DNA of 64,000 bases from Apoda limacodes (taxonomy: Eukaryota > Arthropoda > Insecta > Lepidoptera > Limacodidae): the NCBI GenBank assembly GCA_946406115.1, contig OX291551.1, forward strand, positions 10,106,001-10,170,000, given 5' to 3'. The translations under genes and the position numbers were made by a program. Positions 31,793 through 42,954 of this stretch are shown here, piece after piece. The notes beneath the pieces were generated by a model that worked only from the letters and a program-made list of their open reading frames with translations, was not told where the DNA came from and made no database searches. Position 1 is the first letter of the stretch. The number at the start of each line of letters is the position of its first letter.

Positions 31793-34446
31793 CATGGGCG
31801 CCGGCAGAAATAATTTCCAGGTGGTGCAGATTTTAGTTTTCTTACAATCTTCGCCGCCGTGATTGTTAATTAAAGATTGAAATTTTAGTCGGAAACATTT
31901 GAAGCCCCTTTTATTTTATGTTTGAGACATTAACCAATTTCTGACTATTATTAGACTATATTCTGAATATTTTAAATTCATAAATTTATTTTATAGGTAC
32001 CCAGTCCTCACGGCTCACACCTATTTGTTCGCGATGATCGAAATTAAAAAATTCTTAGTTGGTGGGCCAGGAGTACCTGGATCGATATTAATCGATTTCC
32101 ATTACTTATCTGAACGCACCCTTTAAAGTACCGCTACTCCACACGAGATAGCACCAGCATAAATGGGATGAACTTAACAGAGAAAGCAGTGCAGTTTCTA
32201 AGCAGTGCGAAAGAGACCGACTCTTGTCAAAGTCAATCGCGAATGAATTAGAAAGTTCATAAATGTGAAAGAGACATAGATTATAGATAGGGGCAGAGCT
32301 ACGTTCGAGAACGTTTGAAAATCAGTTTTCGATTGAAGTTCGAACAATTCGTTCCGAGTGAACAAATCGCGAGTAGTGACTAATAGTTATCTTCAGTGCA
32401 CAGTGCATTTGTTTGAAAAATAAATAGTTCCCGCTATATTCGTTTCCATAGATTAGTGTTTTTAGTGTTGTTATAGTGTTGCAAGAATTTCGAAAAGATA
32501 TAGATAGTTGATTCATACAGTCCAATAGGTCAAGAATGATTGCTTGACTTGATTACATATGCAAGAGCGAGCTAATTAGTCAGTGTCAGTGCGCGCCGTA
32601 ATTAATTAATCAGTGCAAGCAAGCAGTGACAAGTGAGCTAACGTGTGTTTCTTTTCTTTATTTTAAAAGTAAAAATAATTATAATTTTGTTATAAATTAT
32701 GAGTGACATAAGGCGATTTTTCTGCAATAGAAAAAAGATTAAAAATGTAATACATAATGTTTAAAACAGTTTAATGCTAAAGATTGTCCAAGTACTTCGG
32801 CACAGAGGTTCTTCGTGACACCATTACTGATGAAGCAAAAGAAGCGGCATATTTTTCAATCTTGGCTGACGAGGCAGCGGATATAAGCGGGACTGAACAG
32901 CTTTCAATGGGCATAAGATACGTCAAGTTTTACCAAACGAAACACAGTTACGTAATACTTGAAGAATATTTGGGGCACAGGCCACTTCAAAAATTAGATG
33001 CTGCATCATGTGGTTTAGATCTCAACAAAATGGTTGGGCAAGGGTATGATGGTTGCTCCACGATGACTGGACATGTTGGTGGAGTTCAGAAAATAATTAA
33101 TGATAAATATCCCAAAGCAAAGTATTTCCACTGTGCTAGTCACATATTAAATCTTGTTGTCAATGATTTAAAAAAATTGAGTGAAATGCTGGAATGATTA
33201 AGGAAACTATAACTTTATTTAGAGAGAGCATTTTACGGCGAAAAAAATTTCCAAATATTCCCTTGTTTTGCGAAACCAGATGGTCTGCAAAGTACAAAAG
33301 TATTCGAATTTCCTCTCAAAATTTCACCAAAATTGTAGAAGCATTACAAGACCTCTCAGAAGATCAAGCCACTAATTCTAAGACAAAGGTTAGAGCTTAC
33401 CAACTGCGGACTGCTTTGACCACCACAAATTTTATTGTGGCATTGCATATTATTTTTACTTAAATACATACTTACTTACATATTATAGCCTGTCTGCAAC
33501 CAGCTTCAACAAGTGGATTTTGACATTAATTCAGTGATTTACCACATTTGCAAACTCACTAAAATAATAGAGGGTCACAGACAAAACGCATCGCAGGAAT
33601 TTACTGCTATATTTGGAGAAGCTAAACAAAGTTGCGAAGACCTTAATATTGAGATTAAATGCCAACGAGTTACGAAATGACAGGCTCATCGATCCAACCA
33701 CCTACCCGAAAACGTTGAAGAATTTTACAGAAGAGCTTTATACATCCCTTACCTTGATTCGATCATTTCTTATTTAAAAGACAGATTTTCTGAAACACAT
33801 AAAAAATCATTTTCTCTGTTACAACTACACCCAAAAATAATAAAAGGCTTCAGTAAAGAAAAATTTCTTCGAGCTGCAAAAAACATTGAAAATTTGTATG
33901 GCGATCTTTTACCTAATTTTATTTCAGAAATCACGACTTGGTTTGAAATGTGAAAATATCCACAGCCAGCGGCAAATGATATCAGTGGAGTTGATCGATA
34001 TGAAAAACATCTTATAGACTACATCGACGAGGCAAAAGATTTCTTTCCTTCGGTAGCAGAAGCGATCAAGATTGGCCTTAGTCTACCCGTCACAACGTGC
34101 ACAATTGAAAAATCTTTTAGCACACTGAGAAGAGTTAAAACTTGGAATAGGTCCACAACAGGTGACAAGCAACTGTCTGGATTATGCTTTTTAAGTGTCA
34201 ACCAAGGCAAGATAACCAAGGACAATAAAGATAACTTTATAGAAAACGTCATTAATAAGTTCGGTCAAAAACCCCGCCGGCTGAAGTTGCTTTTTAAATG
34301 AGAATTGTGTAATTATTGCCTACTAATTATTGTGAATAAAAAAATGATTTCCAACAGACGGCTTTTTATTTCAATAATTCCTGTTGATCCCGAGATTCCC
34401 AAGGGGTGCAAGTGCACCACCTGGCACCCCCCTGGCGGCGCCTATG
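31793..34446 (+). mobile_element. hAT-superfamily DNA transposon with target duplication
   Basis: The element is 2,654 bp. Its left end reads CATGGGCGCCGGCAG and its right end, reverse complemented, CATAGGCGCCGCCAG; a second inverted block, CCAGGTGGTGCA, lies just inside both ends. It is flanked by a perfect 8-bp direct repeat, CCTCCTAT at 31785-31792 and 34447-34454, the duplication length hAT transposases make. Inside is a broken transposase gene (32699-34301). The ends are thus intact enough to be moved by a related active transposase, although this copy encodes none. Confidence 0.92.
32699..34301 (+). pseudogene. hAT transposase pseudogene (ZMYM/DUF4371-type)
   Basis: A short start at 32699 (MSDIRRFFCNRKK) stops after about 21 codons, then a gap removes the N-terminal zinc finger. 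The part at 32784-33197 carries ILADEAADISGTEQLSMG, a VGQGYDGCSTMTGHVGGVQ segment and FHCASHILNLVVNDL, typical of the RNase H-like core of the DUF4371 group; the first catalytic Asp is expected in LADEA. A frameshift near 33190 leads to FCETRWSAKYKS (33194-33463), after which stops are frequent. The C-terminal dimerisation region is readable at 33965-34301: LPVTTCTIEKSFSTLRRVK and LSGLCFLSVN. Compared with family members of about 600-800 residues it is missing large parts. Not functional. Confidence 0.88.
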
Positions 34447-34559
34447 CCTCCTATGGGTTATCTACCCATAACTAATGATAATCGGATATTTGTAAATCCC
34501 ATAAAAATATGAAAAAAAAATTTATTCCTGATATATCATCATATAAATAGGCCACGATT

Positions 34560-35350
34560 CCCGGCAGGTACATTCATTTGAAGAGTCCAAAAGAAAACAT
34601 CAAAATGGAGAAAACGAAATCAGAGCTATGATTGAAAAAAAATTCGACCAAAGACATACACAGTGACCTAGTGGAAACATTGGGGGACTTTGCCCCTCCA
34701 TATTCCACATTTGCACATGCGCGCTGTGCAAAGGAGTTTAAGCTGCGTAGAACATCCATTTTTTTTCTTGTTTCGTGACCATGGACGAGACCTAAATCGA
34801 ACATTTTGATCCTAAAACCAAACAGCAGTCAATGACTTGGAAACGATCCTCTTCCCCGACGCCGAAGAAATTCAAGGTGGCAAGTTCAGCAGGAAAGGTT
34901 ATGGCGTCCGTTTTTTGGGACGCTGAAGTAATTGTTTTAGTGAAATACTTAAATACTTGGAAAAGGGAGCTACTATTACGGGATCTTACTACGCAGACCA
35001 AATAAGAAGATTGCGGGAGGCCATCAAGGAAAACAGACGAGGTAAAATGCGAGCTGGAGTGTTGTTTCATCAATACAACGCACCAGCTCACAAAGCCGCC
35101 GTCGCGATGGCTGCCATTCAAGAAACGGGATTCGCCAGACCTGGCTCCCAGTGACTTTTACTTCTTTCCTCGGGTCAAGGAATACCTCCGAGACAAAAAA
35201 ATTGACGATGATAACGAAGTGATGACTGATGTAGAGTTTTTGAAGGGTCAATACAAAAAATTTTTTCAAAGGGAATTATGGGTTTAGAAAAAAGGTGGAC
35301 TAAATATTGACTTGCTAGGAGACTATGTAGAGAAATTATTTTTTTGTTGA
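34560..35350 (+). pseudogene. mariner transposase pseudogene
   Basis: Pieces in order: the N-terminal helix-turn-helix (LVETLGDFAPPYSTFAHA, out of frame with its start), a deletion, the first catalytic block VTMDETWIEHFDPKTKQQSM, then KVMASVFWDAEVI, GSYYADQIRRLREAI, GVLFHQYNAPAHKA, LAPSDFYFF and the C-terminal helices up to about 35320. The three acidic positions of the DDD triad are D of DETW, the D expected before NAPAH, and D of PSDF. The second is replaced by Tyr, so the enzyme would be inactive even without the frameshifts. The copy begins about 110 bp downstream of the hAT element. Terminal repeats were not found. Confidence 0.88.
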
Positions 35351-35644
35351 ACTAATATACCCTTATTTCATATTGATTATTATTAAATTTGAATATATCA
35401 AGGATAGAGATATTTATAATACAGCTTATAATGTCTGAATTTCCCATCAAATTATAAAAAAAAAAATTAACCTTGTTCTTATCTTTAAAATAAGTATATC
35501 AAGTAAAAATAAATAATCCAGGAGTTATTTCGTAAATAATAATTCAGTGTACTACGTATGATACTTCGTTCGTACATACAATCATCGTTTTACCACCCAG
35601 ACAACAGATGATTAGTATGCAAAATCGAAAAATGATTTCAATTT

Positions 35645-35829
35645 GTAACTCCCAGTGTTTTTGGACTACAGTTTGGGGTTCTTCGAGAAAGAAATTATTA
35701 GATATTTGAAGATATTCGCAATGCGCGAGTGATGCCCCAGGGGTTGCAAGCTTCCATAGTCTGTTGTGACCGCTTACCATCAGGCGGACCGCAAGCTTGT
35801 TTGCCACCTTAGTGGTATACAAAAAAAAT
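35645..35829 (+). mobile_element. LINE-A, 3' tail only
   Basis: Matches the family 3' UTR from CTACAGTTTGGGGTTCTTCG through GCGAGTGATGCCCCAGGGG, GACCGCTTACCATCAGGCGG, CTTGTTTGCCACCTTAGTGG to TATAC and an A-run ending at 35829. The minus-strand frame overlapping it is a shadow. Confidence 0.85.
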
Positions 35830-37535
35830 AATTTGAAGAATACTTTCGAATGTAATATTCCATCCAACCCTTTTTCAGTATACAGCAGTAAGATTACAGC
35901 CCTGCACTAGTCTTCAAGTACATTACCTACTTAAGCACAGATTGAAGAGCCAGTGCAACAGTCTCACAAATTATGATTAACCATAAGACTCTGTTCTTCC
36001 TATGAGTACTTATATCATAAAATTTTCACTATTTTCGGGTGATTTCGTAGGCAGACTGTGAAGCCATAATTATTATCTTGCCTTAAAGCCTCCTTTAAAG
36101 TATCCTTTAATGATTTTAGAACCATCTGAATATTAATTTTTTTCTATCAAAAATCTTCTAAACATATTATAGTTTAGTTTTCTCCCGTGGCACAGTACTA
36201 GTATAACGCCATTAAAAGTCATGATATACTTGTAAGTTCTAGCATGGGGCTTACCTTGCTGACGGTTTTGGGTCTGACAATGTCTGAAATTCAATGCCTT
36301 CCATACTGTTAATCATATCAAGACCATAATCATCTAGCCATACTACAATATATAACAACTCATTTCAAACATGGAGTTGGTTTTTTTTTTATATATTTAA
36401 GGTCACGAACAAGTCTTCGGTATTGGTTGTCCAGTTCAGATACAGATTCCTTCCAGGTTGTATATTTCTATTTCTCTTGGGTTGTATATTTATCACTTTC
36501 AATTTTTCTAGTCTTAGTAGTTGTTCTTACTGTTTGTATATTGTGCATTGTAGTTTTACACACAAAACAGAATAAAAACGAATTTGAAAAAAAAATACAT
36601 TTCTTGAAGTGACATGCACAAATCGAAGACTAACTACAATCTGTTTTAGTAATCCCCTCATCGTGCCTAAACCACCTTAACATACACATACAGTGCGGTT
36701 TTAGAGAAAATTCTTCCCGCGAACGCTTAGGTTGTGAAATTAGCTCCCTGCCAAGGTTTTCTTTAAGGCCTAACATTAAGGGGTTTTCATATTGGATCCG
36801 CAATGTTGAATTCTAAAAAAGATTTTAATGAACGGAGCTGAGTTTCATAGAAAACCAAAATGTTTTTTTAAAAAATGGACGCTATATCAGATCCGCAATC
36901 TTAAATTTAAAAAAATCAGTATTCTCAAAAACCCAACAAAATTCAGTTTTATCGAAATTGAAGAATTTATTAGAAAAATATGAACTATATGTTCTGAACT
37001 ACATGTTTCTTATTAGGTTACGTACGCAAAGGATGGAAACGCAGCCCTATTACTAAACTTGCGCTTTAATTGGCTCTATCTTATAGACCAAAGGAGGTAG
37101 AGGTAGAGGGCTTATTACGGCGAATTGTCTAACAAATAATTTAAAAAAATAAAGAAGCAAAATTTTAACGTGGTCCCAATACAAGAAAGACTTTTTTTCT
37201 CCAACTTAACGTAAAAACCGTGGTAGTCCAGATAATTAAGAGAAACATACTCTTGACCCAGGAACATTTGTTTATTGGAAGCAATATGCAAAGTTAAGCG
37301 ACACCGGGCTTGGTTAGCCATTGGATTGGTAACCGCCTAGAGGCACTTTTTTATTGTTTTGTGTTCTTACCTCCTCGTAATCGCTATCTGAATAATTTAA
37401 AAGTTAAAAGTAAAAAGTTATTTTTTGAAATTATAAAAAAACGAGTTTCATTTGCAGTAGCGTAATTTAGCAATACTTATAGAAAAATCTTATATTAAAG
37501 TTTTTAATTATATATGATTGATATTGACTGCCTCG
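35830..37535. other. Spacer with one small LINE-A piece
   Basis: AT-rich. Frames at 36427-36612 (hydrophobic, Val/Leu-rich) and 37115-37321 (minus) have no family features. The LINE-A piece at 36686-36772 is listed separately. Confidence 0.45.
36686..36772 (+). mobile_element. LINE-A, very short internal fragment
   Basis: ACAGTGCGGTTTTAGAGAAA, CGCGAACGCTTAGGTTGTGA and CTCCCTGCCAAGGTTTTCTT match the end of the LINE-A ORF; the match stops at AAGGCC without the 3' UTR. Confidence 0.75.
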
Positions 37536-37795
37536 CTGCCTAGTTGATAGTGTAACCAGCTGCTGTTCTAGGGGTCGAGTTCGATTCCTGCACTGGACAA
37601 AAATTATGTGACATAAACATTTGTGTTTGTCTTGAGTCTGTGTGTATTTATTCATAATATTTATGTATTTATAAAAAAAGTAATATTTATGTATTTGTAT
37701 CCGTTGTCTGGTATACATAACACAAGCTTTGTTTACTTTGGAGCCAGACGGCCCTGTGTGTAATCCTCAAAAATATTTATTATTATTTAATGTAT
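37536..37795 (+). repeat. tRNA-derived SINE
   Basis: The head at 37530-37600 has a B box (GAGTTCGATTCCTGCACTG) and an A-box-like TAGTTGATAGTG. The body reads AACATTTGTGTTTGTCTTGA, TATCCGTTGTCTGGTATACA, CACAAGCTTTGTTTACTTTG and AGACGGCCCTGTGTGTAATC, ending in an ATTTATTATTATT tail. This body is one I know as frequent in moth genomes. Confidence 0.65.
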
Positions 37796-38722
37796 AATAG
37801 ATATATACTTATATAGCTCATATTTTAATTAGTGTTGCTTTATAAATAGTATTTCTGTGTTTATAATACTTTAAATGTGCTTATATTATGTATTATGTGC
37901 TGTATTGTTTGAAAGTCTTTAGTGCCTAATAAATATCTGTCTAATGCCTAAATAATGGGTGGTGATTTCAGGTGTAGGTCAGATTATATTGAAACTTAGT
38001 TACTTATGAGAAGAAGAGATTGCTATCCATATTTTACAAATATTTAAGAATTTCCGAAAACAAAACGTAAATTATATATTTTTGTGATGACACAGGGTTA
38101 ATTTCAAAAGACTATGTAATGCAATATTTTTAACGCGCAGTACACATTTTCTACGGGTCCCGGTGTTGGTGACGTCATTAACCTTGTACGGTTTAGTTGG
38201 AGCGTTTTTCGCTTGACTTAGAAAAGGAAGTAAGCGCATACCTTTAAATGTAAATATTTCGAAAAGCAGTTATCGGAGGAACATTTTATTTACACTAATG
38301 TATATGATTCCACTAATGATCTTTAATAATGACGCACAAAAAAAATTAAGCAACTAGCCTAATGATTCCTCAGGTCTCACAACAATAAAAACCTAAAGAA
38401 AACACAGTTTTAGCAATTTTCATTTTCTTCTCATATCAAACGAAAGTTAACAAGGTGGTGTTTGTTGACGACACAATTATAACAGAGCTTTTGAAAGCAG
38501 ATGAAGAACCGATACTTTTAGAGGTGTCAAAAAAAACATAGAATATCGTCTATACAATACCACTAACCGTGCCGGCAAAGAGTTAGCCAACACAATAATA
38601 ATATATGTCATTGGTTAGGTAGCGATATAAAAATTTAATTAATTTAAGTGTGGTTAATGGTGGGATTTATAAACAATTTTAATCCATATACCCAAGGTTT
38701 ATAAATTGCGATGTAAGTTCCT
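37796..38722. other. AT-rich spacer, no gene seen
   Basis: No recognisable repeat or ORF. A CRE-like TGACGTCA occurs near 38171, which may be chance. Confidence 0.45.
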
Positions 38723-39174
38723 CTGAATTCCCTGCCGATGGCGAATGGTGCGATGGTAGAAAGAAACCGTAGCCATTATTTCAAACAATTCCTCAGAACA
38801 CATCCCATTATATAAGTGGTGGAACACACGCAAGGAGGCAAACCCTCGGGATATGGTTGCGTTGGGGATAACTCAAAGATACACATTGTGTACTTGTATT
38901 GTGTATTTACTTGGAGTATGATCTCCTGCTAATGGTTACTGAATGAAGTTATACAAAATATGTTAGCTTATATACAAAAATAATAACTATTTTAAATAAG
39001 ACTTTCCTATAAAGGGATGACAATAATCACGTTTAACCATATAGTCATGATTTGGAGATGACTCAAATAAAGATTTTTTTTCCGACTCATCTCTATTTAG
39101 CATTATCTCCTCATACGGCTTGTGAGTTTGAGATCGTCGAAGATTCTCTCAGCCCGTAGTTAAACCGAGTCAAA
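38723..39174 (-). pseudogene. LINE-A ORF fragment interrupted by ~260 bp
   Basis: On the minus strand the part of the ORF encoding the C-terminal region is split. 38723-38850 matches GAATTCCCTGCCGATGGCGA through GGAACACACG; foreign AT-rich DNA follows; the LINE resumes at 39113 (GTTTGAGATCGTCGAAGATT) and runs to CCGAGTCAAA at 39174, where an RTE fragment begins. The order and spacing leave about 30 bp of LINE sequence unaccounted for. Confidence 0.8.
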
Positions 39175-39835
39175 TAGGTCGTCTATACATCTGGTAGAAG
39201 TCCGTCCGACACTGCGTCTTTCAATCCATGGTCCGCACTTGGAAACCTTTTTTCCCCATCGGTTATCGGTTCGACGAGCGATGTGGCCTGCCCATTGCCA
39301 CTTCAGCTTGCTAACTGTTTGAGATATGTCAGTAACTTTGGTTCTTCGGCAAATTTCCTCATTAAGGATTTTATTGCGCAAAGAAACACCAAGCACGGCT
39401 CTTTGCATAGTCCACTGAGCGACTCTGAGCTTATTTAAGAGGCCAACGGTTAGAGATCACGTTTCTGTACCATAAGTCATGGCTGGCATCACACACTGAT
39501 TTTAGACTATCGTCTTTAGGCACTGAGGTATTTTGAATGAAAAGATGTGGCGTAGTTTCCAAAACGCTAGCAAACCAAGCTGGATTCTTCGGGTAACCTC
39601 TTTCTCAAAGTTGGACCTACCTAATTGGACCACTTGCCCTAGTATGTGTATTCGTCGACAACTTCGAAAGCAGAGTTCCCAACAACAACCGGTATTGCGC
39701 GACATGGACATTGAACATTACCTTCGTTTTATCCATATTAATTTTAAGGCCAACCTGTTGAGGCTGAGGTTTCTGAGCATAGTGCCGAAGTCTTCCAGCG
39801 ATTCTGCCATGACCACTATGTCGTCGGCAAAAGGT
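39175..39835 (-). pseudogene. RTE-clade LINE fragment
   Basis: Minus-strand relative of the copy at 19603-20612. It covers the region from FADDIV (about 39812-39830) to the C-terminal module: AVLGVSLRNKILNEEICRR, VSKLKWQWAGHIARRTDNRW and RSVGRTSTRCIDDL. The frame changes several times near 39500-39700. It abuts LINE-A sequence at 39174 and is followed on the other side, after 100 bp, by another LINE-A piece. Confidence 0.88.
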
Positions 39836-39937
39836 GAGTACTAGTTGTAGATAATATTCATCGCTATAGTATATCGCTATAACCACTTGTCAGATAGTAG
39901 TCTAACCTTACCTAAATGTACTCAGAAGGTATAAGCA

Positions 39938-40353
39938 TTTTTATACCACTAAGGTGGCAAATAAGTTTACGGTCCGCGTTGCCGACCCTTCCGAAATCTA
40001 AAAACTTCTTTCTTGAAGAACCCCTTGCTGAAGTCCTTAGAGAAAACCTTGACAGGGAGCTCATTCCACGGGGAGTTCGCGGGAGGATTTTCTCTGAGAC
40101 TGCACAGTACGTGAAAATATAGGTTCTAAGGTGTGAGGATGAATTCCTTGCCGATGGCAAGCCGTGTGATTGTCAAAAGTAGCCATAAGCATCATTTCGA
40201 ACAATTCCTCAGAACACATCACATTATATAAGCGGTAGAACATACACAGTGAGGCAAAGTCTCTCGTCAGACTTAAGGGTTCGATAAGGTCACAAGGCCT
40301 TTTTTGGATCGTCGACGATTCTTACAGCCCGTCGTTGAACCGAGTCAAAAGGG
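39938..40353 (-). pseudogene. LINE-A, 3' part with shortened UTR
   Basis: Minus-strand copy from the C-terminal ORF region (start near GTCGTTGAACCGAGTCAAAA) to a 3' UTR in which the central part is deleted: ACCACTAAGGTGGCAAATAA and TTACGGTCCG join directly to CGTTGCCGACCCTTCCGAAA. Frame broken; inactive. Confidence 0.85.
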
Positions 40354-40400
40354 CTTATCTGGTCCGGAAGTACTAATCAACCGTGATATAATTAATAATG

Positions 40401-40520
40401 TTTCTTCTACTGCCACATTTGTTACAATTGACATTACATCAAACACCCAACCAACCTACATTTCTTCTACTGACACATTTGTTACAATTGACGTTACATC
40501 AACCAACTCACCAACTAACA
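40401..40520 (+). repeat. Two-unit tandem repeat, 60-bp period
   Basis: Unit 1 (40401-40460) and unit 2 (40461-40520) both start TTTCTTCTACTG and share ACATTTGTTACAATTGAC. The period is a multiple of three, so a 20-residue repeat runs through plus-strand frames covering 40304-40640. With only two units and no other support I treat it as a minisatellite. Confidence 0.7.
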
Positions 40521-40814
40521 ACCGTTACCTCTGTTTCACTTATTCTATTATTCTCTATTAGTTGCACAAAATGGGTGGAGTCCTTTAGGTTGCTATTCGT
40601 TTTTCCGTTAAAGCTTTCAGTCTTTTCAGTACGTGACTAAATAAATTGTAAGTTGGTGAGTTTATCGGACTTACACTGGGTCTCAAAGGCCAGCTAGGCT
40701 TATGAATTTCAGCAAAGCCGTAAAAACTTGGTAATACTGGACTTTGTGGTCGTAATTATATAGAACAAAGAGTATTAATAAACCGTATATATATGTATAT
40801 GTAAACATCAATAT

Positions 40815-41362
40815 ATGCATGAAGTATTACCGCACGTAAAGATAGACAAACGGTTCACCTGGAGGCATAGTAGACGGGTTGTAAATGCACTGCCTCGTCC
40901 ACAACGTAGTGAAGCAGTAAGAGCGTCTCTAGGCGCCTTTTGTAAAGTGGTAACTGATAAGATGGGAAGGTTGATACAACAAAAATTCAGTATCAGAACC
41001 ATATTTTTAGCACCGACACGAATAGAGAGACGCGCTGTTCTGCAAAAGATTAAATAGAGCTACTTATAGAACCAGGTGCCTAAACTATTCCTTGCGACCG
41101 TGGCAAGAGTTATATCAGGTAAACTCAACGCAGCATCGCAACCGGAATCAAAATCGTCACGTTAAGAACATGAACAAGAGCAGTGGTCCAACATCTTATA
41201 GACATGGAGTGAACTCACTTTGTTAGGTTCGATAAGACTAAAAAACTTATTCTGGAGAAGCCGATTCACTAAGCAGTTGAACGACGAGGCGCTGTACCAC
41301 CTATTTCACCGTGGTGCAGTAAGACTATGCTGGGAATTTTCATAACACAGAGAGATCCGGTG
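40815..41362 (+). pseudogene. Penelope-like element fragment (end of RT and GIY-YIG endonuclease)
   Basis: VTDKMGRLIQQKFSIRTIF and following LAPTRI match the linker after the RT of Penelope-like retroelements. After frameshifts a GIY-YIG-like stretch is readable around 41085-41170 (GKSYI, TQRSIATGIK, then VKNMNKS), and a further piece FDKTKKLILEKPIH. The frame changes at least three times. It ends at 41362, where a LINE-A copy starts. A second copy lies at 42955-43870. Confidence 0.75.
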
Positions 41363-42562
41363 GGTGTTGCTTTCTCTAGACGTTTATTAATCAAGTGGGC
41401 CAAACGGCATACCAGCAGTGGTGCTTAAACAGTGTGCTCCTGAATTGTGTCTTGTACTCACGCGCCTCTTCATGCTTTCCTACCACACAATCAGGTAATT
41501 TCCGTCTTCATGAAAGGCTCCGAATGTGAGCCTGGTGCCCACAAAAAGCGATAGACCAGATTCATTTAATTACAGGCCAATCGATATTAACTCCCTACTT
41601 TACAAGATAATGGAGTATGTGATCAACACACCTCCTAAGATACCTTGAAAAACATGAGTTGGTCAGTAACCGGTAATTTTCTAGTGTTTCTCACACACAG
41701 ATAGGCACTGGCCATTGAGAGTCAGGAGGAAGCATTGGCATGTAGCCTAGACATAGCAAAGGTGGTCAATAGGGTTTGGCACCAGGATCTTCTGTCAAAG
41801 TTTCCATGTTACAGAGGGTTTGTGCAAATGGGTGGCTAGTTTTTTGTCAGGCAGACACATATAAGCCGTTGTTGACGGTAGTTACTCTGATAGCATGGAA
41901 ATTAATGCTGGTATCCCGCAAGGCTCTGTTTCTCCTACGCTGTTCTACTGCATATAAATCAGATGTCCATTAACAACATACGTTTGCGTTCCATTGTGGA
42001 AGAAAAGCGCGCAGAACTTGTGTCTGAATCAAGACAACTCTGTCCAAGTTCGGTTAAAACGGAACGTTAAATTAGGAACGGGAAAACGTGGTTCGATTCA
42101 ACCCGACAAAGACACAAATATGCAAGTTCGCCGCTAAGAAAACCTCATTAATTGAGGTCTCATAATTCCAGAACACATCGCTTACTATTTACAAGAGTAT
42201 TGGGATCCTTGATGTTGACATTTCCAGCAATGTTCAGATCCGAGATCGTTTGAAAGACAAGGTGAAGTTGGCGTCCAAAAAATTTGGAGTACTTAACAGA
42301 GCGAAGCAGTACTTTACCTCGGGGCAAGGGCTGCTTTACAAGTCGCAACTTAAGCGCCATATGGAGTACTGCTGGCATCACATGGTGAATGCACCCGAAT
42401 ACTAACTTGGCCCTTCGCGAGAATCGTTGAACATCCCAAACTCACAAGCCGTATCGAACCCTTAAGCATGGGGAGAGACTGCCTCCCTATTTGTATTTTA
42501 TTGCTTGTATAATGGTATGTTTTTTAGAAATTGTTTGAAATGATGGTAATGGCTACTTTCTA
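41363..42562 (+). pseudogene. LINE-A reverse transcriptase pseudogene, highly decayed
   Basis: It starts at GTTGCTTTCTCTAGACG (the same ORF point as the copy at 17792) and covers most of RT to the ATGATGGTAATGGCTACTTT end. Point mutations, small deletions (for example the YADD region is lost near 41960-41990) and frameshifts are frequent. It separates two Penelope-like fragments. Confidence 0.88.
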
Positions 42563-42954
42563 ATAAAGCACTATGGAATCCTCCCATACAAGAGCATCTC
42601 AAAAATAGTTACCACAGAACTCGTAATATTTTTCTTTTTTGTACATATAAATAACCTTGCTTATTAAAAATATAATGTTAGTTTAATATACCCAAAATTC
42701 TATCAAACTTGACACCTCGGTTTTCCCGTATTTTAAAACTACGAATGGTGATAGTTCATAAAGTACTGGAAAAGAAAAGATGGAGAGGATTGTATCAGTC
42801 TGACTGAGCGAAAACAATATTATAATAATAGGGGTTTATATAAGTTTTTAAATTTTCGCGTTTCATTACTAATTTAAAAATAATAATAAATATAATATAA
42901 GTCTATTCATAACAAAATACGTTCTTCATATAAAATTGAAAGTAAACGTTCACT
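42563..42954. other. Spacer between LINE-A and the Penelope-like fragment
   Basis: AT-rich, no recognisable features. Confidence 0.45.

Noticed and set aside
36427..36612. Hydrophobic 61-codon ORF as a membrane peptide
   Set aside because: Val/Leu/Ser-rich sequence from TTT/GTA/TTG-rich DNA with no start context, splice sites or neighbours to support it.
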